A stretch of DNA of 64,000 nt from Bin80 sp965207565 (GCA_965207565.1 CBDBMQ010000033.1:248001-312000); one strand, 5' to 3'; shown: positions 38,087 through 47,873, numbered from the stretch's first letter. The notes: generated by a model not told the origin, from the letters alone. Numbers and translations: made by a program.

Positions 38087-38564
38087 AGTGGGGCGAGTAC
38101 GGAATGAGTAGGCATCTTCCCCCAGATAACCACTCAGATAGATTTGATCCCTTTTTTGAAATTGCGTAATTGACCTTGAAATTCAGATCATAAAAGTATA
38201 TGCCGGTTCGTTCCTCTTTGGGCTGAAACCATCGGGTAATTTGATCAAGGAAAGTCCGACGTGCGGAAATAATCCAGGAGGCCCGATCTTTAACAATGGG
38301 ACCTTCAAGCATTAGTCGTGAAGTCAGGAGTCCCAATTTCCCCTCACCACCAAGTCGTTTCATATTGCCTTCTTTCATGGTGAGCCGAACTACCGAGGAG
38401 AGGCGGCCCCCATACCGGGCGGGAAATCCACCTTTGAGCAACTCTATCTGTTTTAGTGCGGAGGGGTTGAACACGCTGAACAGTCCCAACACATGGCTGG
38501 GATTATAGAGTGCCAGTCCGTCAAGCAGTACCAGGTTTTGATCCGCTCTTCCCCCCACGTACAT
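38064..38564 (-). pseudogene. TonB-dependent receptor, plug fragment (frameshifted)
   Basis: Middle part of the receptor: GGRADQNLVLLDGLALYNPS, LFSVFNPSALKQIELLKGGF and ARYGGRLSSVV are the plug domain. The frame shifts at its 5' side (C6 run 38551-38556; one base fewer gives HVRGGRADQ) and at its 3' side (T6 run 38152-38157). Confidence 0.85.
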
Positions 38565-39063
38565 GGAACGTACTAAACCCTTCTCGCCCCGGCTTCACTC
38601 CCGGCAGTAGTTGAAGAGTTTTGATTACATCTGCCTCTCCAAGGATCGCTGGCATAGATTCAATCTGGGCCGCGGTCAAATTATGCCGACTCATTTGTAT
38701 ACCCTCCTCCAAGCTCGCTCCCCCTGCAGTAACGATCAATGAGTCAAGCGACGAAACGCGTGGCTCCAGTAGGATGGCCAATGTAGTATCAGATTGTACG
38801 GACCACTCTAATACCTGGGGTGCATACACAATATGGCTGACGGACACTTTCGTGGTCCCGCTGCGTACGTTTAGATTAAAATAGCCAAACTCATTCGTAC
38901 TCGTCCCTGCTTTTTCATCAATCAGGTACAGGTTCACGCGCGGGACCCGTTCCCCAGTCACCACATCCTCCACATAGCCACGGACCGAGAGGCTCTGTGC
39001 GGCTGCGGCCTCCGGTTTCACTAACAGCAGGATTAGAAGCAAAAGCTTCCAACAACATTTCAT
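38521..39063 (-). pseudogene. TonB-dependent receptor, N-terminal fragment (frameshifted)
   Basis: Signal peptide (MKCCWKLLLLILLLVKPEAAAA), then a carboxypeptidase-regulatory-like domain (VRGYVEDVVTGERVPRVNLY; AGTSTNEFGYFNLNV), and the start of the plug with LGEADVIKTLQLLPGVK. It ends after VRGG when the G6 run adds a base. SusC/FecA-type receptor joined by DUF4249 and DUF5916 genes. Two +1 homopolymer changes make it look like either an assembly error or a recently lost gene. Confidence 0.85.
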
Positions 39064-39134
39064 CAGTGGAGATGAAAAACAGGAATTGCGTGGGGATCCC
39101 CTTGTGACATGTGGGTTTATAAGGTCTCGAGTTC

Positions 39135-39164
39135 TACCACGATTCGTATGGAATGATCGATTTG
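39135..39164. repeat. Dispersed 30-bp repeat, copy 1
   Basis: Reads TACCACGATTCGTATGGAAT then GATCGATTTG. It matches 48104-48133 at about 26 of 30 bases and shares its first 10-12 bases with the inverted repeat at 39397-39443. Confidence 0.65.
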
Positions 39165-39396
39165 GAGTTCAACTAAACATACCAATCTAATGGGAAAAGA
39201 TTCTCCTGCAGTGAGGGATACGGCTTCGGATCAGAGCACGACTAAAGGTTAACTAAGATGCTGGTGAATGAGTAGCAGTGGGCTAATGCCTACATTTCGC
39301 ATTCTGGGGGCACGTTGGTTTATTCCGAGACAGGCGAGCCGGCGACACTATATGATCATCGGAGAGAGCGGGTCTGGTGTCACTTGGATTGGTTTG

Positions 39397-39443
39397 GGTT
39401 CTACCGTGATTTTGCCTCTATCCACAACATTCGCGGTAGAACC
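39397..39443. repeat. 47-bp inverted repeat element
   Basis: GGTTCTACCGTG (39397-39408) and CGCGGTAGAACC (39432-39443) match at 11 of 12 positions, with a 23-base spacer. It resembles a miniature inverted-repeat element or an IS end; related half sites occur at 39135 and 48104. Confidence 0.6.
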
Positions 39444-39469
39444 AGGTCTCACAATGAATGACTCTCAAA

Positions 39470-40468
39470 TTATTCCAGGGAAAGCCCGGCTTTACCCAAG
39501 AGCAAACCATTGTGGAGGTCCTGTTCGTACAGAAATGACTCCAGAGAGCTTCCCGTAATGTGTCGTAATTGGAATCCGGTGCGCCGGATGGATTCCCTGA
39601 ATTCAGGTCGCTTTGATATATTCCAGACAGCAACGCGTAGAAGCTCCAGTCGTGCATCTGGCAGGTTCTTCGGAGCCGCAAGAGCAAACCAGCTTCCCAC
39701 GGATTCGTAGTCAATTCCTGATTCTTTAAGAGTAGGGGTATCTGGTGCCGAAGGGAGCCGCTCGCCTGACATAGTCGCCAGGATTCGTATCTGGCCTGCT
39801 CTGCGAAGCGAGTCAACGGCAGACAGCGGTGAGATGACAACGTCAACGCTGTCGGCCAATAAGTACTGTAGAGCAGGGGCCGGGCCTTGGCTGGGTTGCC
39901 ACGACATCACAGATTCCTCAAGACCTGCCGCCTCAAGAAATCCAATCCGGCTCAGGTCCCACAGACCGCCAAAACGGGAGCCGCTAGCCGTCAGTGTTTC
40001 CGGGTTCGCTTTTAGTTCAGTAATGAGGTCATGGATGGTCTCCCAGGCGGCATCATGCCGAACTGTGATCACGGGGGGATTCACGGCAATCAGTGCAATC
40101 GGGGAGTAGCTGCTGGAGTTGATATACGTGAGTCCCGTCCAGTGCATTATCGTGATATCCTCAGTGAGTACTCCCAGCGTATAGCCGTCGGCCTCAGATT
40201 GTATCAAAGCTGCGTGGCCAATGACTCCATTGACTCCGGCTTGATTCACGACATTGACAGGCCTGTCCAACTCCTTCTCAAGAGCACTGGCCAAAATACG
40301 CGAGGCAACATCACCGCCCGTACCCACTTCCCAAGGTACAATGAAGCTCAGGGGGCGACTTGGATATGCCTGCTCAACCCCAGGGGTCTGGCAAGCACAT
40401 AATGTAATAAGTAGTAGGAGACAGATGCTCCCTATGCGGTGATCATCCACCACTCCAGGGTGGTGCAA
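39470..40468 (-). CDS. Tripartite tricarboxylate transporter substrate-binding protein (TctC/Bug family) lipoprotein
   Basis: About 330 residues from a TTG at 40468; GTG 40453 is an alternative. A lipoprotein signal (ICLLLLITLCAC) is followed by the Bug/TctC pattern: YPSRPLSFIVPWEVGTGGD, NVVNQAGVNGVIGHAALI, and a C-terminal domain. Bug proteins bind carboxylates in the periplasm and normally feed TctA/TctB; neither is encoded nearby, so this is an orphan or uses distant partners. Its start overlaps the secreted DinB gene by 37 bases; the overlap shrinks if the DinB frameshift noted there is real. Confidence 0.78.
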   Translation of the reverse strand: MHHPGVVDDHRIGSICLLLLITLCACQTPGVEQAYPSRPLSFIVPWEVGTGGDVASRILASALEKELDRPVNVVNQAGVNGVIGHAALIQSEADGYTLGVLTEDITIMHWTGLTYINSSSYSPIALIAVNPPVITVRHDAAWETIHDLITELKANPETLTASGSRFGGLWDLSRIGFLEAAGLEESVMSWQPSQGPAPALQYLLADSVDVVISPLSAVDSLRRAGQIRILATMSGERLPSAPDTPTLKESGIDYESVGSWFALAAPKNLPDARLELLRVAVWNISKRPEFRESIRRTGFQLRHITGSSLESFLYEQDLHNGLLLGKAGLSLE

Positions 40469-40959
40469 TTCCGTTTGAAGCGGGCGTAAGCAATCATCTG
40501 TCCGAGATGCTCATGGGTATGCCCCGAAATAATCGCCAGTGCTCCGTAGTGATTCATGGTCATACCGAAGAGCTCAATGGTGCCGCCCAGGTCGGCTTCG
40601 GCCATGGAAGATAGGAATTCATGTACATGTGCTTGCGAAGCGGCCAATCGCGCCATAGCCCCCTCTTTGGTATCGGTTGCAGATGCTTCGTAGTCCGACT
40701 CGTGTCCCAGCATTGCTGCGATCCCAAAATTGGCATCGGACACGTGATTGAGTACCTCAACAACAGAGCGGATACCCTCGGCAGGACTCCAGTCAAACTG
40801 GTCTGCAGGAATGGCATCAGCCAAGCTATTGAGTTTCTCGGAGGCCTGGGAAAAATCCATGGAAACAGCACCCAAGTAAGCGCTGTTGTCGTGCTCTTGA
40901 GCAGTCGCCGGCAGAACCAGAGCGGCTGCAAGCAAGAAAAATGTGACGTTTCGTAACAT
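40432..40959 (-). CDS. Secreted DinB-like protein
   Basis: A 175-residue protein with signal peptide (MLRNVTFFLLAAALVLPATAQ) and a DinB_2-type domain: DQFDWSPAEGIRSVVEVLNH with His ligand, and a late HTHEHLGQMIAYAR ligand pair. The C-terminus RFKRNCTTLEWWMITA is atypical. Dropping one base near 40474-40479 gives ARSNGIAPPWSGG and a stop at 40443-40445, which is the usual ending of these proteins. So a +1 change at TT or AAA is likely, as seen in other genes here. Confidence 0.75.
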   Translation of the reverse strand: MLRNVTFFLLAAALVLPATAQEHDNSAYLGAVSMDFSQASEKLNSLADAIPADQFDWSPAEGIRSVVEVLNHVSDANFGIAAMLGHESDYEASATDTKEGAMARLAASQAHVHEFLSSMAEADLGGTIELFGMTMNHYGALAIISGHTHEHLGQMIAYARFKRNCTTLEWWMITA

Positions 40960-41009
40960 GAGATTGATGTGAGATTGTGTGAACAGACCAATATAACGGT
41001 TTCAGATAT

Positions 41010-42584
41010 TTATTGTGCCTTATTGAGGCGCTGCTCCTCTACCATGGCGGCCACATCCTCCAAGAGTGCTTTCGCATCGTAGACGATTCCGTCCTTGATC
41101 GTATAATCCACACCTCCCACGAATCCGACTTCGCCGGTCTCATCGTCGAGTTTCATGGCACCTGTTCCATAAAGGACCTTGAAATTCGCTAATGGGTTCT
41201 CACTCACGATCAGAAGGTCTGCCCGCATCCCGGCACGGACCACTCCATATTCGATGGGTTTCTGGAGAGGTTTATAGATTTCCATCGCTCCGTGCATGGT
41301 CGCTGCACGGACGACTTCCAGCGGATGAAAGCCCGCCTCCTGCAGCATTTCCAACTCGAGGATCGTTCCGAATCCGTAAAGTTGATAGATATAGCCGCTA
41401 TCACTGCCAACGGTTACCTTCCCACCGCGATTCTTGTATTCGTTCAGGAACTGCATCCAGACCTGATAGAACTTCTTCCATGCGACCTCGTCGTGCGTTG
41501 TCCAATCGAAAAAATAAGATCCATGATCAGTGCGGCTGGGGTCGAAAAACTCCTGAAGGCTTCCAAGCACGTATTTATCATTCCAGTCTGCATTACGGGC
41601 CCGCATCACGTCGCGTCCGGCAGAATAAATGGTCATCGTAGGGTTGATATAGAAGTCGAGTTTAAGGAATTCGTCCATCACGGAATTCCAGAGGTTACCT
41701 TGAGGGGTCACGAGTGGCCACTGCCGTGCAACCTGGGCAAAACGCATCTGCTCGTCATTATAGTCCATATCAACCGGCCAGGGCTGGACGTCATGATGGT
41801 CATACAATCCTTCAAAGAGCCCATAGAAATGGGTCATGCTGCCAAGCCCAAGCCGGGCTGCATCCAGCGCATTCATTTGAGCGACTCCCATTTGTGCGAG
41901 ATGTGCGGTGGATCCAAGGTTATGTTTGGCCGCTTCATCCAGCAAGGCAGCCATAATGTCTGGTGGATAGGAGCCAAGCTTCAGTCCATCCACGCCAGAC
42001 TCTGCAGCAAATCGTACCCATGCGCGTGCATCTTCCGGCGTTGTGACGGGTCCCTGATCCCAGCCGCTGCCTGGCCGGTGATAGCTGACCATGTGGGGAG
42101 CTGCAATCTCATTGCCGGCACTTCGCTCTTTTTCCTTCAACGACCAGTCAAATCCGCCGAAGGATACTCCTCGCACAGTCGTGATTCCATGAGCGAGCCA
42201 GAGTTTGTAGATATATTCTGCTTCAGGGGTCTTGGGGATCCCGCCTGTGTGAACGTGAAGGTCTACAATTCCGGGCATCACGTATTTGCCATGCGCATCA
42301 ATTTCGCGGGTAGGTTCATCCGGGCGTCTCTCCTGATTAATGGGGACACCCGGAGCACCTACACTGCGGACGTTCACAATTCGATTTCCTTCAATCACAA
42401 TATCCATGGGGCTGCGGGGCGGTGAACCCGTCCCATCAATCACAGTGGCCCCTCGGATAATCAATCGTTCAAAGGGACCCTCCCCTTCGGTGCGATCAGG
42501 CGCGGGCGCTACCTGCGCAGAAACGAGCAGGGGAGTATGGATGAATACGAATAGGAATGCATAGAGAATTGGTGAATAACGCAT
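41010..42584 (-). CDS. Secreted amidohydrolase-family protein
   Basis: From ATG 42584 (MRYSPILYAFLFVFIHTPLL), 524 residues. A signal peptide is followed by the amidohydrolase pattern: VIDGTGSPP, GKYVMPGIVDLHVHTGG (metal-binding His-x-His), a later AHLAQMGVAQ His, HTFYG-like TMHGAMEIYKPLQK and a RAGMRADLLIVSENPLANF tail. It probably hydrolyses an amide or cyclic substrate in the periplasm; the substrate is unknown. The longer frame to 42791 runs antisense through the NIPSNAP gene and is not preferred. It ends shortly before the NIPSNAP gene on the same strand. Confidence 0.82.
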   Translation of the reverse strand: MRYSPILYAFLFVFIHTPLLVSAQVAPAPDRTEGEGPFERLIIRGATVIDGTGSPPRSPMDIVIEGNRIVNVRSVGAPGVPINQERRPDEPTREIDAHGKYVMPGIVDLHVHTGGIPKTPEAEYIYKLWLAHGITTVRGVSFGGFDWSLKEKERSAGNEIAAPHMVSYHRPGSGWDQGPVTTPEDARAWVRFAAESGVDGLKLGSYPPDIMAALLDEAAKHNLGSTAHLAQMGVAQMNALDAARLGLGSMTHFYGLFEGLYDHHDVQPWPVDMDYNDEQMRFAQVARQWPLVTPQGNLWNSVMDEFLKLDFYINPTMTIYSAGRDVMRARNADWNDKYVLGSLQEFFDPSRTDHGSYFFDWTTHDEVAWKKFYQVWMQFLNEYKNRGGKVTVGSDSGYIYQLYGFGTILELEMLQEAGFHPLEVVRAATMHGAMEIYKPLQKPIEYGVVRAGMRADLLIVSENPLANFKVLYGTGAMKLDDETGEVGFVGGVDYTIKDGIVYDAKALLEDVAAMVEEQRLNKAQ

Positions 42585-42588
42585 GGAC

Positions 42589-43359
42589 TTAGATCTGCGA
42601 AAATGGAAGGGGACGGAGAATAAAGTCGGCAATGTTGGAAACCGTGTCTGCATAAGTCGGGTCATCCCGCAGTGCAATCCATTCTGGATCGACAATAAAC
42701 CTGTCCCATGCCGCATCCCGCTCGGACATGCTTTCAAATCCCAACATGTAGGTGAGATTGGGCATTCGTGGTCCAAAAATCGTTTCGCCAAAAAATACCG
42801 GAGTCAACCCCGTCTTATGGAAGATAGCAATCTCCCCGCCTTCATTGAACATGTCAATTTTCTTCTGCCCTGCAATCACGCTATGACTCTCATAGATGCG
42901 TAACTCAAAGATCCGGTTTGATCCTTTTACGGGCACCGCGACTTGCGGCATGTCTACAAATGCGTGCATGAATTGACGTTCCTGGCGTACATAAGATGGA
43001 TCATCCAATGAGGCATTCAGGAAAGAGGCTCCAGAACGTCGAAATTCCTCGTCATCCAGGAGCAATGTACTTCCTCGCAGTGCAGTCTCTACATTTTGGT
43101 GAGGCACCAGAATATAGAGTGAGGGATCATTGGGGCCATATAAAGGAGAGAAGACTCCAACAGGGCCAATCCCTAACCGGCTGTAAGCGGGCAATGCTAC
43201 ATCCCGATAAAAATCAGCGACGCGCGACTTTCGAGGGCCTATATTCGTATGATACGTGATCATCTCAAAGTATTGACGCTGACGGATATCTGTGCGGGGA
43301 GTCATAAAGGGAGTGGCAGCGGCGAAAGGGATAGAAGACATAAATGAACGGCGATGCAT
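42589..43359 (-). CDS. NIPSNAP family protein, exported
   Basis: A 256-residue protein with an RRSFMSS start that looks like a twin-arginine or Sec leader (MHRRSFMSSIPFAAATPFM). Two NIPSNAP-type domains follow, with YFEMITYHTNIG near residue 30 and RIFELRIYESHS near 145. NIPSNAP proteins have a ferredoxin-like fold and no settled biochemical role. Its start overlaps the glycerate kinase start on the opposite strand. It is 5 bases from the start of the amidohydrolase. Confidence 0.8.
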   Translation of the reverse strand: MHRRSFMSSIPFAAATPFMTPRTDIRQRQYFEMITYHTNIGPRKSRVADFYRDVALPAYSRLGIGPVGVFSPLYGPNDPSLYILVPHQNVETALRGSTLLLDDEEFRRSGASFLNASLDDPSYVRQERQFMHAFVDMPQVAVPVKGSNRIFELRIYESHSVIAGQKKIDMFNEGGEIAIFHKTGLTPVFFGETIFGPRMPNLTYMLGFESMSERDAAWDRFIVDPEWIALRDDPTYADTVSNIADFILRPLPFSQI

Positions 43360-44676
43360 GATACTAGAGGATTGAGTGGGCCTAAAAATAGCGATTCCGA
43401 ACTAATCGGAACAGCGAAGAGAATCTTTGATTCGGCGGTGAAGAGTGTGAGTGCGCCCCAATTCATGGAGTCGGCAGGAGATTTATTGATTTCCGGGCCA
43501 TGCCGTGTTGTGGGAGCAGGCAAAGCTGCCATGGCAATGGCGGCAGCCCTGGAGCAGCAATTCCCCGAATACTCATTCGAAGGTCAGGTGGTTGTGCCTC
43601 ATGGCTATATCAACTCGTTTCCTAAAGACCAATCTCCTCCCAGGATCATAAGAGTGACGGAAGGAGGACATCCAGTCCCGGATGAGGGGAGTCAACAGGC
43701 TGCAGCAGATGCACTCCGAACGGCACATGCCTGTGCCGCGGGAGATACGCTCATTGTTCTTCTCAGTGGAGGGGCTTCGGCATTGTGGAGTCTCCCATCT
43801 TTGGGCCTCACACTGCAGGATTTACGCACCGTCAACCAGCTGCTATTGCGTAGCGGCGCGAATATTCATCAGATCAATGCGGTCCGCAAGCATCTATCGG
43901 CGATCAAGGGAGGCCAACTTGCAAAGGCAGCATGGCCGGCACACACCATCACATTAGCTATATCTGATGTCGTTGGGGATGATAAGTCTGTCATCGGAAG
44001 TGGTCCGACCGTTGCGGATCCGACGACCTGGGAGGATGTGGTAGATATAATCCTGGCTTTTGATCTACAGATCCCCCCTGAAGTGCAGAAGCATCTGAAG
44101 TTTGGACTTGAAGGAGTTCAATCAGATACCCCCAAGCCAGGCTCGGAGCTGTTGGAGAGGTCTGATTTTCGACTGCTGACTTCAAATGATCATGCTCTGA
44201 GGGTAGCAGAATCTACAGCAGAACAAATGGGCTATCATGTTGTGGGTACAAATTCCCGTGTCCGTGGTGAAGCGCGGGATATTGGTGTGGTCATGGCTCG
44301 GGAAATCTTGAATTTAGGTCCTGGGGAGTGTATCCTCTGGGGAGGCGAAACCACTGTCACGGTGCAGGGCGTCGGCAAGGGTGGACGCAATCAGGAATTG
44401 GCACTTGCTGCAGCGTGTGAATTCAAGAGTAAATCTACAGATGTAGTATTACTCTCTGGTGGCACCGATGGGATTGATGGGCCAACGGATGCTGCGGGTG
44501 GATGGGTTACCCCCAACACGGTTGCCAAAGCACGATCCATGGGGATTGATCCCTATGCTGCATTAGAAGAAAATGATGCCTATCATTGCTTGAAGGCGGT
44601 GGATCAACTTCTGATTACCGGCCCAACTCATACGAATGTAATGGATATAGGAATTGGACTTCGAGCCCATGAGTAA
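43354..44676 (+). CDS. Glycerate 2-kinase (DUF4147/MOFRL family)
   Basis: A 440-residue glycerate kinase with the N-terminal GAGKAAMAMAAALE, VTEGGHPVPDEG, LSGGASALWSLP, and the C-terminal MOFRL region GRNQELALAAA and GGTDGIDGPTDAAGG. It phosphorylates D-glycerate to 2-phosphoglycerate and feeds glycolysis. The annotated ATG at 43354 shares bases with the opposite NIPSNAP start. The next gene starts 8 bases before its stop. Confidence 0.9.
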   Translation: MHDTRGLSGPKNSDSELIGTAKRIFDSAVKSVSAPQFMESAGDLLISGPCRVVGAGKAAMAMAAALEQQFPEYSFEGQVVVPHGYINSFPKDQSPPRIIRVTEGGHPVPDEGSQQAAADALRTAHACAAGDTLIVLLSGGASALWSLPSLGLTLQDLRTVNQLLLRSGANIHQINAVRKHLSAIKGGQLAKAAWPAHTITLAISDVVGDDKSVIGSGPTVADPTTWEDVVDIILAFDLQIPPEVQKHLKFGLEGVQSDTPKPGSELLERSDFRLLTSNDHALRVAESTAEQMGYHVVGTNSRVRGEARDIGVVMAREILNLGPGECILWGGETTVTVQGVGKGGRNQELALAAACEFKSKSTDVVLLSGGTDGIDGPTDAAGGWVTPNTVAKARSMGIDPYAALEENDAYHCLKAVDQLLITGPTHTNVMDIGIGLRAHE

Positions 44677-46672
44677 TCGTCTCGCCCGTGAGAAAAGCCC
44701 GTACTTACTGCAGCATAAGGATAACCCGGTGGATTGGTGGCCTTGGGGGGAGGAAGCTTTTGCGGCTGCTCGCGAGGTCAATCGTCCGATATTCCTCTCC
44801 ATCGGGTATGCAACCTGTCACTGGTGCCATGTGATGGAGAGAGAGTCGTTTGAGGATGCGGAGGTGGCCCGCCTGCTCAACGAGACATTTATCAATATCA
44901 AGGTTGATCGTGAGGAACGCCCCGATATTGATGCCATCTATATGAGCGCTTGTCAGATTTCTACGGGGCGCGGCGGTTGGCCGCTGACTGTCATGATGAC
45001 CCCGGCAATGCGTCCGTTTCTGGTGGGAACATACTTTCCCAAGACCGCACGCTATGGCCATGAGGGGATGTTACAGATCGTTCCAAAGGTTGCGGAGGCG
45101 TGGCAAAAAAACCGCAATCAGATAGACAGAACAGCAGATGAGTTTGTCCAGGCACTGGAACAGTCCGCAGACCTGGATCTCTCAGGAGAGGAGCTATCGG
45201 TGGATACCCTCCATGGGGCATTCCAGCACTTTGAGCAGCAGTACGATCCGGTAAATGGTGGGTTTGGGCGTGCACCCAAGTTCCCATCTCCAGAGCGACT
45301 GCGCTTTCTACTTCGCTACTGGCACCGCACTCAAAATCCGAAAGCGCTGAAAATGGTTCAGCATACCCTCTGGGAAATGCGGCGTGGAGGACTCTATGAT
45401 CAGTTGGGAGGGGGATTTCATCGCTATAGTACGGATGAGAATTGGCGAGTGCCCCACTTTGAGAAGATGCTCTATGATCAGGCGCTGTTGATGCTCATCT
45501 ACTTGGAAGTCTACCAGGTGACTGGCAAGTTTGAATACGTGCAGACGGTTTTTGACACACTGCAGTATGTGAATCGTGAATTACGACATCCTGACGGTGC
45601 ATATTATACGGGGGAGGATGCAGATTCCGAAGGAATTGAGGGGAAGTATTATATCTGGGAGATGGAAGAGGTTCAGAGGATGCTGAAATCCGATGAAGCA
45701 GAGCAGGTCGCGGACACATTCAATCTGAGCGAAGGGGGTAACTACTTGGATGAAGCGACTCGTCAACGGACGGGAAACAACATCTTCTACCGCACTTCGG
45801 AAGGCCCCCTTGAGGACAGTGCAACCTTGGATGATGCGTGTGAGCGGTTACTTCGGCATCGGTCGAAGCGGGTGCGTCCTCTTTTGGATGATAAGGTGTT
45901 GACAGATTGGAATGGGCTCATGATTACAGCACTTGCCCGGTCTGGTATGGTGTTGGGGGGATCCGAATTCATCCATCAGGCAGAAAAATGTGCACGCTTC
46001 ATTGAAAAAAATATGATGCCGGAGCCTGGCAGGCTGCTCCACCGATGGCGGCAGGGTCAGGCAGCAATCGAAGGACTTCTGGATGATTACGCGTATATGA
46101 TCATGGGATTGGTGTCACTTTATGAAGCGACAGATCAGGAAGATTATTGCGCGCTCGCACGGACACTTACCCAAACGGTTCTGGATGGTTTTAGGTCTGG
46201 GAAGGGGGATTTTTTCATGGTCAGGCGCGATGGTGAACCACTTCTACTGCGGCCCAGGCAGCCGTTTGATAGTGCAATTCCCTCCGGCAATGCAGTGATG
46301 ATGATGAATCTACTGCGTCTGGCCCGCATCACGAGTGATCCTGATCTTGAAGCTGCTGGACATCAATCCATCGAGGCGTATTCAGGAGGTCTTTCGAAGT
46401 ATCCTGATGGGTTTAGTGCAACGCTGGCAGCGCTTGATTATGGAATGGGGCCGAGCACTGAAATTATTGTTTCAGGTTCTCGTGACCAATCTGAAACCCA
46501 GGCAGCATTGGCAGCTCTTAGAGAAGTCTACGCGCCCAATGCAGTCATCCTTTCGCGTCCAAATTTTGGGGGTGTAAGTAAGTTTGCGATCCATATGTGC
46601 CATGGAGCCACCTGTGAGCCTCCGACTCAGGATACCCAAGCGGTCATCGCTCGCATTACAAAACCTGCATAA
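44669..46672 (+). CDS. Thioredoxin domain-containing protein (YyaL/DUF255, SPATA20-like)
   Basis: From ATG 44669, 667 residues. The N-terminal thioredoxin-like domain has the CHWCHVM motif (ATCHWCHVMERESFED), followed by an (alpha/alpha)6 barrel as in N-acylglucosamine epimerase-like folds. Canonical N-terminus NRLAREKSPYLLQH supports this start over the frame start at 44654. The family is widespread and its enzymatic role is not settled. It overlaps the glycerate kinase end by 8 bases, and thiolase follows 12 bases on, so the three may be one operon. Confidence 0.9.
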   Translation: MSNRLAREKSPYLLQHKDNPVDWWPWGEEAFAAAREVNRPIFLSIGYATCHWCHVMERESFEDAEVARLLNETFINIKVDREERPDIDAIYMSACQISTGRGGWPLTVMMTPAMRPFLVGTYFPKTARYGHEGMLQIVPKVAEAWQKNRNQIDRTADEFVQALEQSADLDLSGEELSVDTLHGAFQHFEQQYDPVNGGFGRAPKFPSPERLRFLLRYWHRTQNPKALKMVQHTLWEMRRGGLYDQLGGGFHRYSTDENWRVPHFEKMLYDQALLMLIYLEVYQVTGKFEYVQTVFDTLQYVNRELRHPDGAYYTGEDADSEGIEGKYYIWEMEEVQRMLKSDEAEQVADTFNLSEGGNYLDEATRQRTGNNIFYRTSEGPLEDSATLDDACERLLRHRSKRVRPLLDDKVLTDWNGLMITALARSGMVLGGSEFIHQAEKCARFIEKNMMPEPGRLLHRWRQGQAAIEGLLDDYAYMIMGLVSLYEATDQEDYCALARTLTQTVLDGFRSGKGDFFMVRRDGEPLLLRPRQPFDSAIPSGNAVMMMNLLRLARITSDPDLEAAGHQSIEAYSGGLSKYPDGFSATLAALDYGMGPSTEIIVSGSRDQSETQAALAALREVYAPNAVILSRPNFGGVSKFAIHMCHGATCEPPTQDTQAVIARITKPA

Positions 46673-46684
46673 ACCAACATCTCA

Positions 46685-47866
46685 ATGATGAGAGATGTCT
46701 TCGTTTTGAGTGCCACACGCTCTCCGATTGGGCGTTTTGGAGGAGCGCTTTCATCACAAAGTCCTGCCATTCTTGCAGCTCCGGTTCTTCGATCAGTACT
46801 GGACCAGGCAGCGGTGCCGGATCGGTTGGTGGATTTGATTCTGATGGGGCATGTTTTAGGCGGCGGTCATGGGCAACTGGTTGCACGTCAAGCGGCGAAG
46901 CATGCGTCAATTCCTGATTCCGTAGATGCAGTTGGTGTTGATATGGTGTGTTCTTCGGGGATGATGAGTTTGATGATGGGTGCTGCCTTCATCCAGTCTG
47001 GCACTTCGAATTTAATCTTGGCAGGTGGTGTTGAATCCATGTCTCAGACGGGATTCGCACTCTCGAGTAAGGCCCGATGGGGGTACAAGTACTTGTCCGA
47101 GCCGAAAGAGGGGGTCATTGATCTGCTACATAAGGATGGACTTTCAGACCCAATCAATGGAGAGTCTATGGGCGTGCAGGCAGAGCGTTTGGCACAAAAA
47201 GTTCAGGTCAGTCGTCAGGAGCTTGATGAAGTGGCTGCCGAATCTCATGCCCGTGCACATTCGGCGACACTACAGGGTAGATTCAAAGCAGAGATCACCC
47301 CCATCCCCACAAAAAAGGGAATTCTTGAACAGGACGAAGGGATTCGGCCAGAGACCACTGTAGAGACACTTTCCAAACTGAGACCGGTTTTTGCACAAGA
47401 TGGTTTGCTGACGGCTGGAAACAGTAGCCAGATTAGTGATGGATCCGCTGCAATCCTGCTTGCAAGCGGGGAGTTTGTGCGTAGCCACGGGCTAGAACCC
47501 ATTGCCCGTATCCTGGGGCATGCATGGACTGCAGGGATCTGGGAGCGTTTTGTGGAGGCACCAATTGAGGCTTCCCGGCGTGCCTTGAATACCTTGGGAA
47601 TACAGTTATCAGATATTGATCTTTACGAGAACAATGAGGCATTTGCCTTGAGTACGCCGCTGTTTGCCAAGGAACCGGGGATTGATCCCGAGAACTTGAA
47701 TGTAAACGGGGGTGCAATTGCGCTCGGGCACCCAATCGGATGTTCAGGGGCCAGAATTATCGTGACACTCATTCATGCACTGAGAGTACATGAAAAATCA
47801 CTGGGTCTTGCAGCGCTCTGTCATGGAACGGGGGGAGGGACTGCTTTGGTACTTGAGGTTTTGTAG
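46685..47866 (+). CDS. Acetyl-CoA C-acyltransferase (thiolase)
   Basis: A 393-residue thiolase. The acyl-binding nucleophile is Cys89 (VCSSGMMS), with His349 (ALGHPIGCSG) and Cys379 (CHGTGGG) completing the active site. The N-terminal SATRSPIGRFGG is typical. It makes or breaks acetoacetyl-CoA in fatty-acid or hydroxybutyrate-type metabolism. Length and motifs match biosynthetic thiolases. An AACCT/AGGTT stem with a T-run lies about 8 bases beyond. Confidence 0.95.
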   Translation: MMRDVFVLSATRSPIGRFGGALSSQSPAILAAPVLRSVLDQAAVPDRLVDLILMGHVLGGGHGQLVARQAAKHASIPDSVDAVGVDMVCSSGMMSLMMGAAFIQSGTSNLILAGGVESMSQTGFALSSKARWGYKYLSEPKEGVIDLLHKDGLSDPINGESMGVQAERLAQKVQVSRQELDEVAAESHARAHSATLQGRFKAEITPIPTKKGILEQDEGIRPETTVETLSKLRPVFAQDGLLTAGNSSQISDGSAAILLASGEFVRSHGLEPIARILGHAWTAGIWERFVEAPIEASRRALNTLGIQLSDIDLYENNEAFALSTPLFAKEPGIDPENLNVNGGAIALGHPIGCSGARIIVTLIHALRVHEKSLGLAALCHGTGGGTALVLEVL

Positions 47867-47873
47867 TTTTGGG

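Larger units (their letters stand above)
39064..39469. other. 406-bp gap upstream of the TonB receptor
   Basis: No gene. It contains the promoter side of the receptor and two repeat elements (39135-39164 and 39397-39443) described separately. Confidence 0.5.

Noticed and set aside
41292..42425. 377-residue ORF antisense to the amidohydrolase gene
   Set aside because: Shadow of the conserved gene; no family features or ribosome-binding site.
46656..46910. 84-residue minus-strand ORF at the thiolase start
   Set aside because: Overlaps the conserved thiolase N-terminus and has no support.
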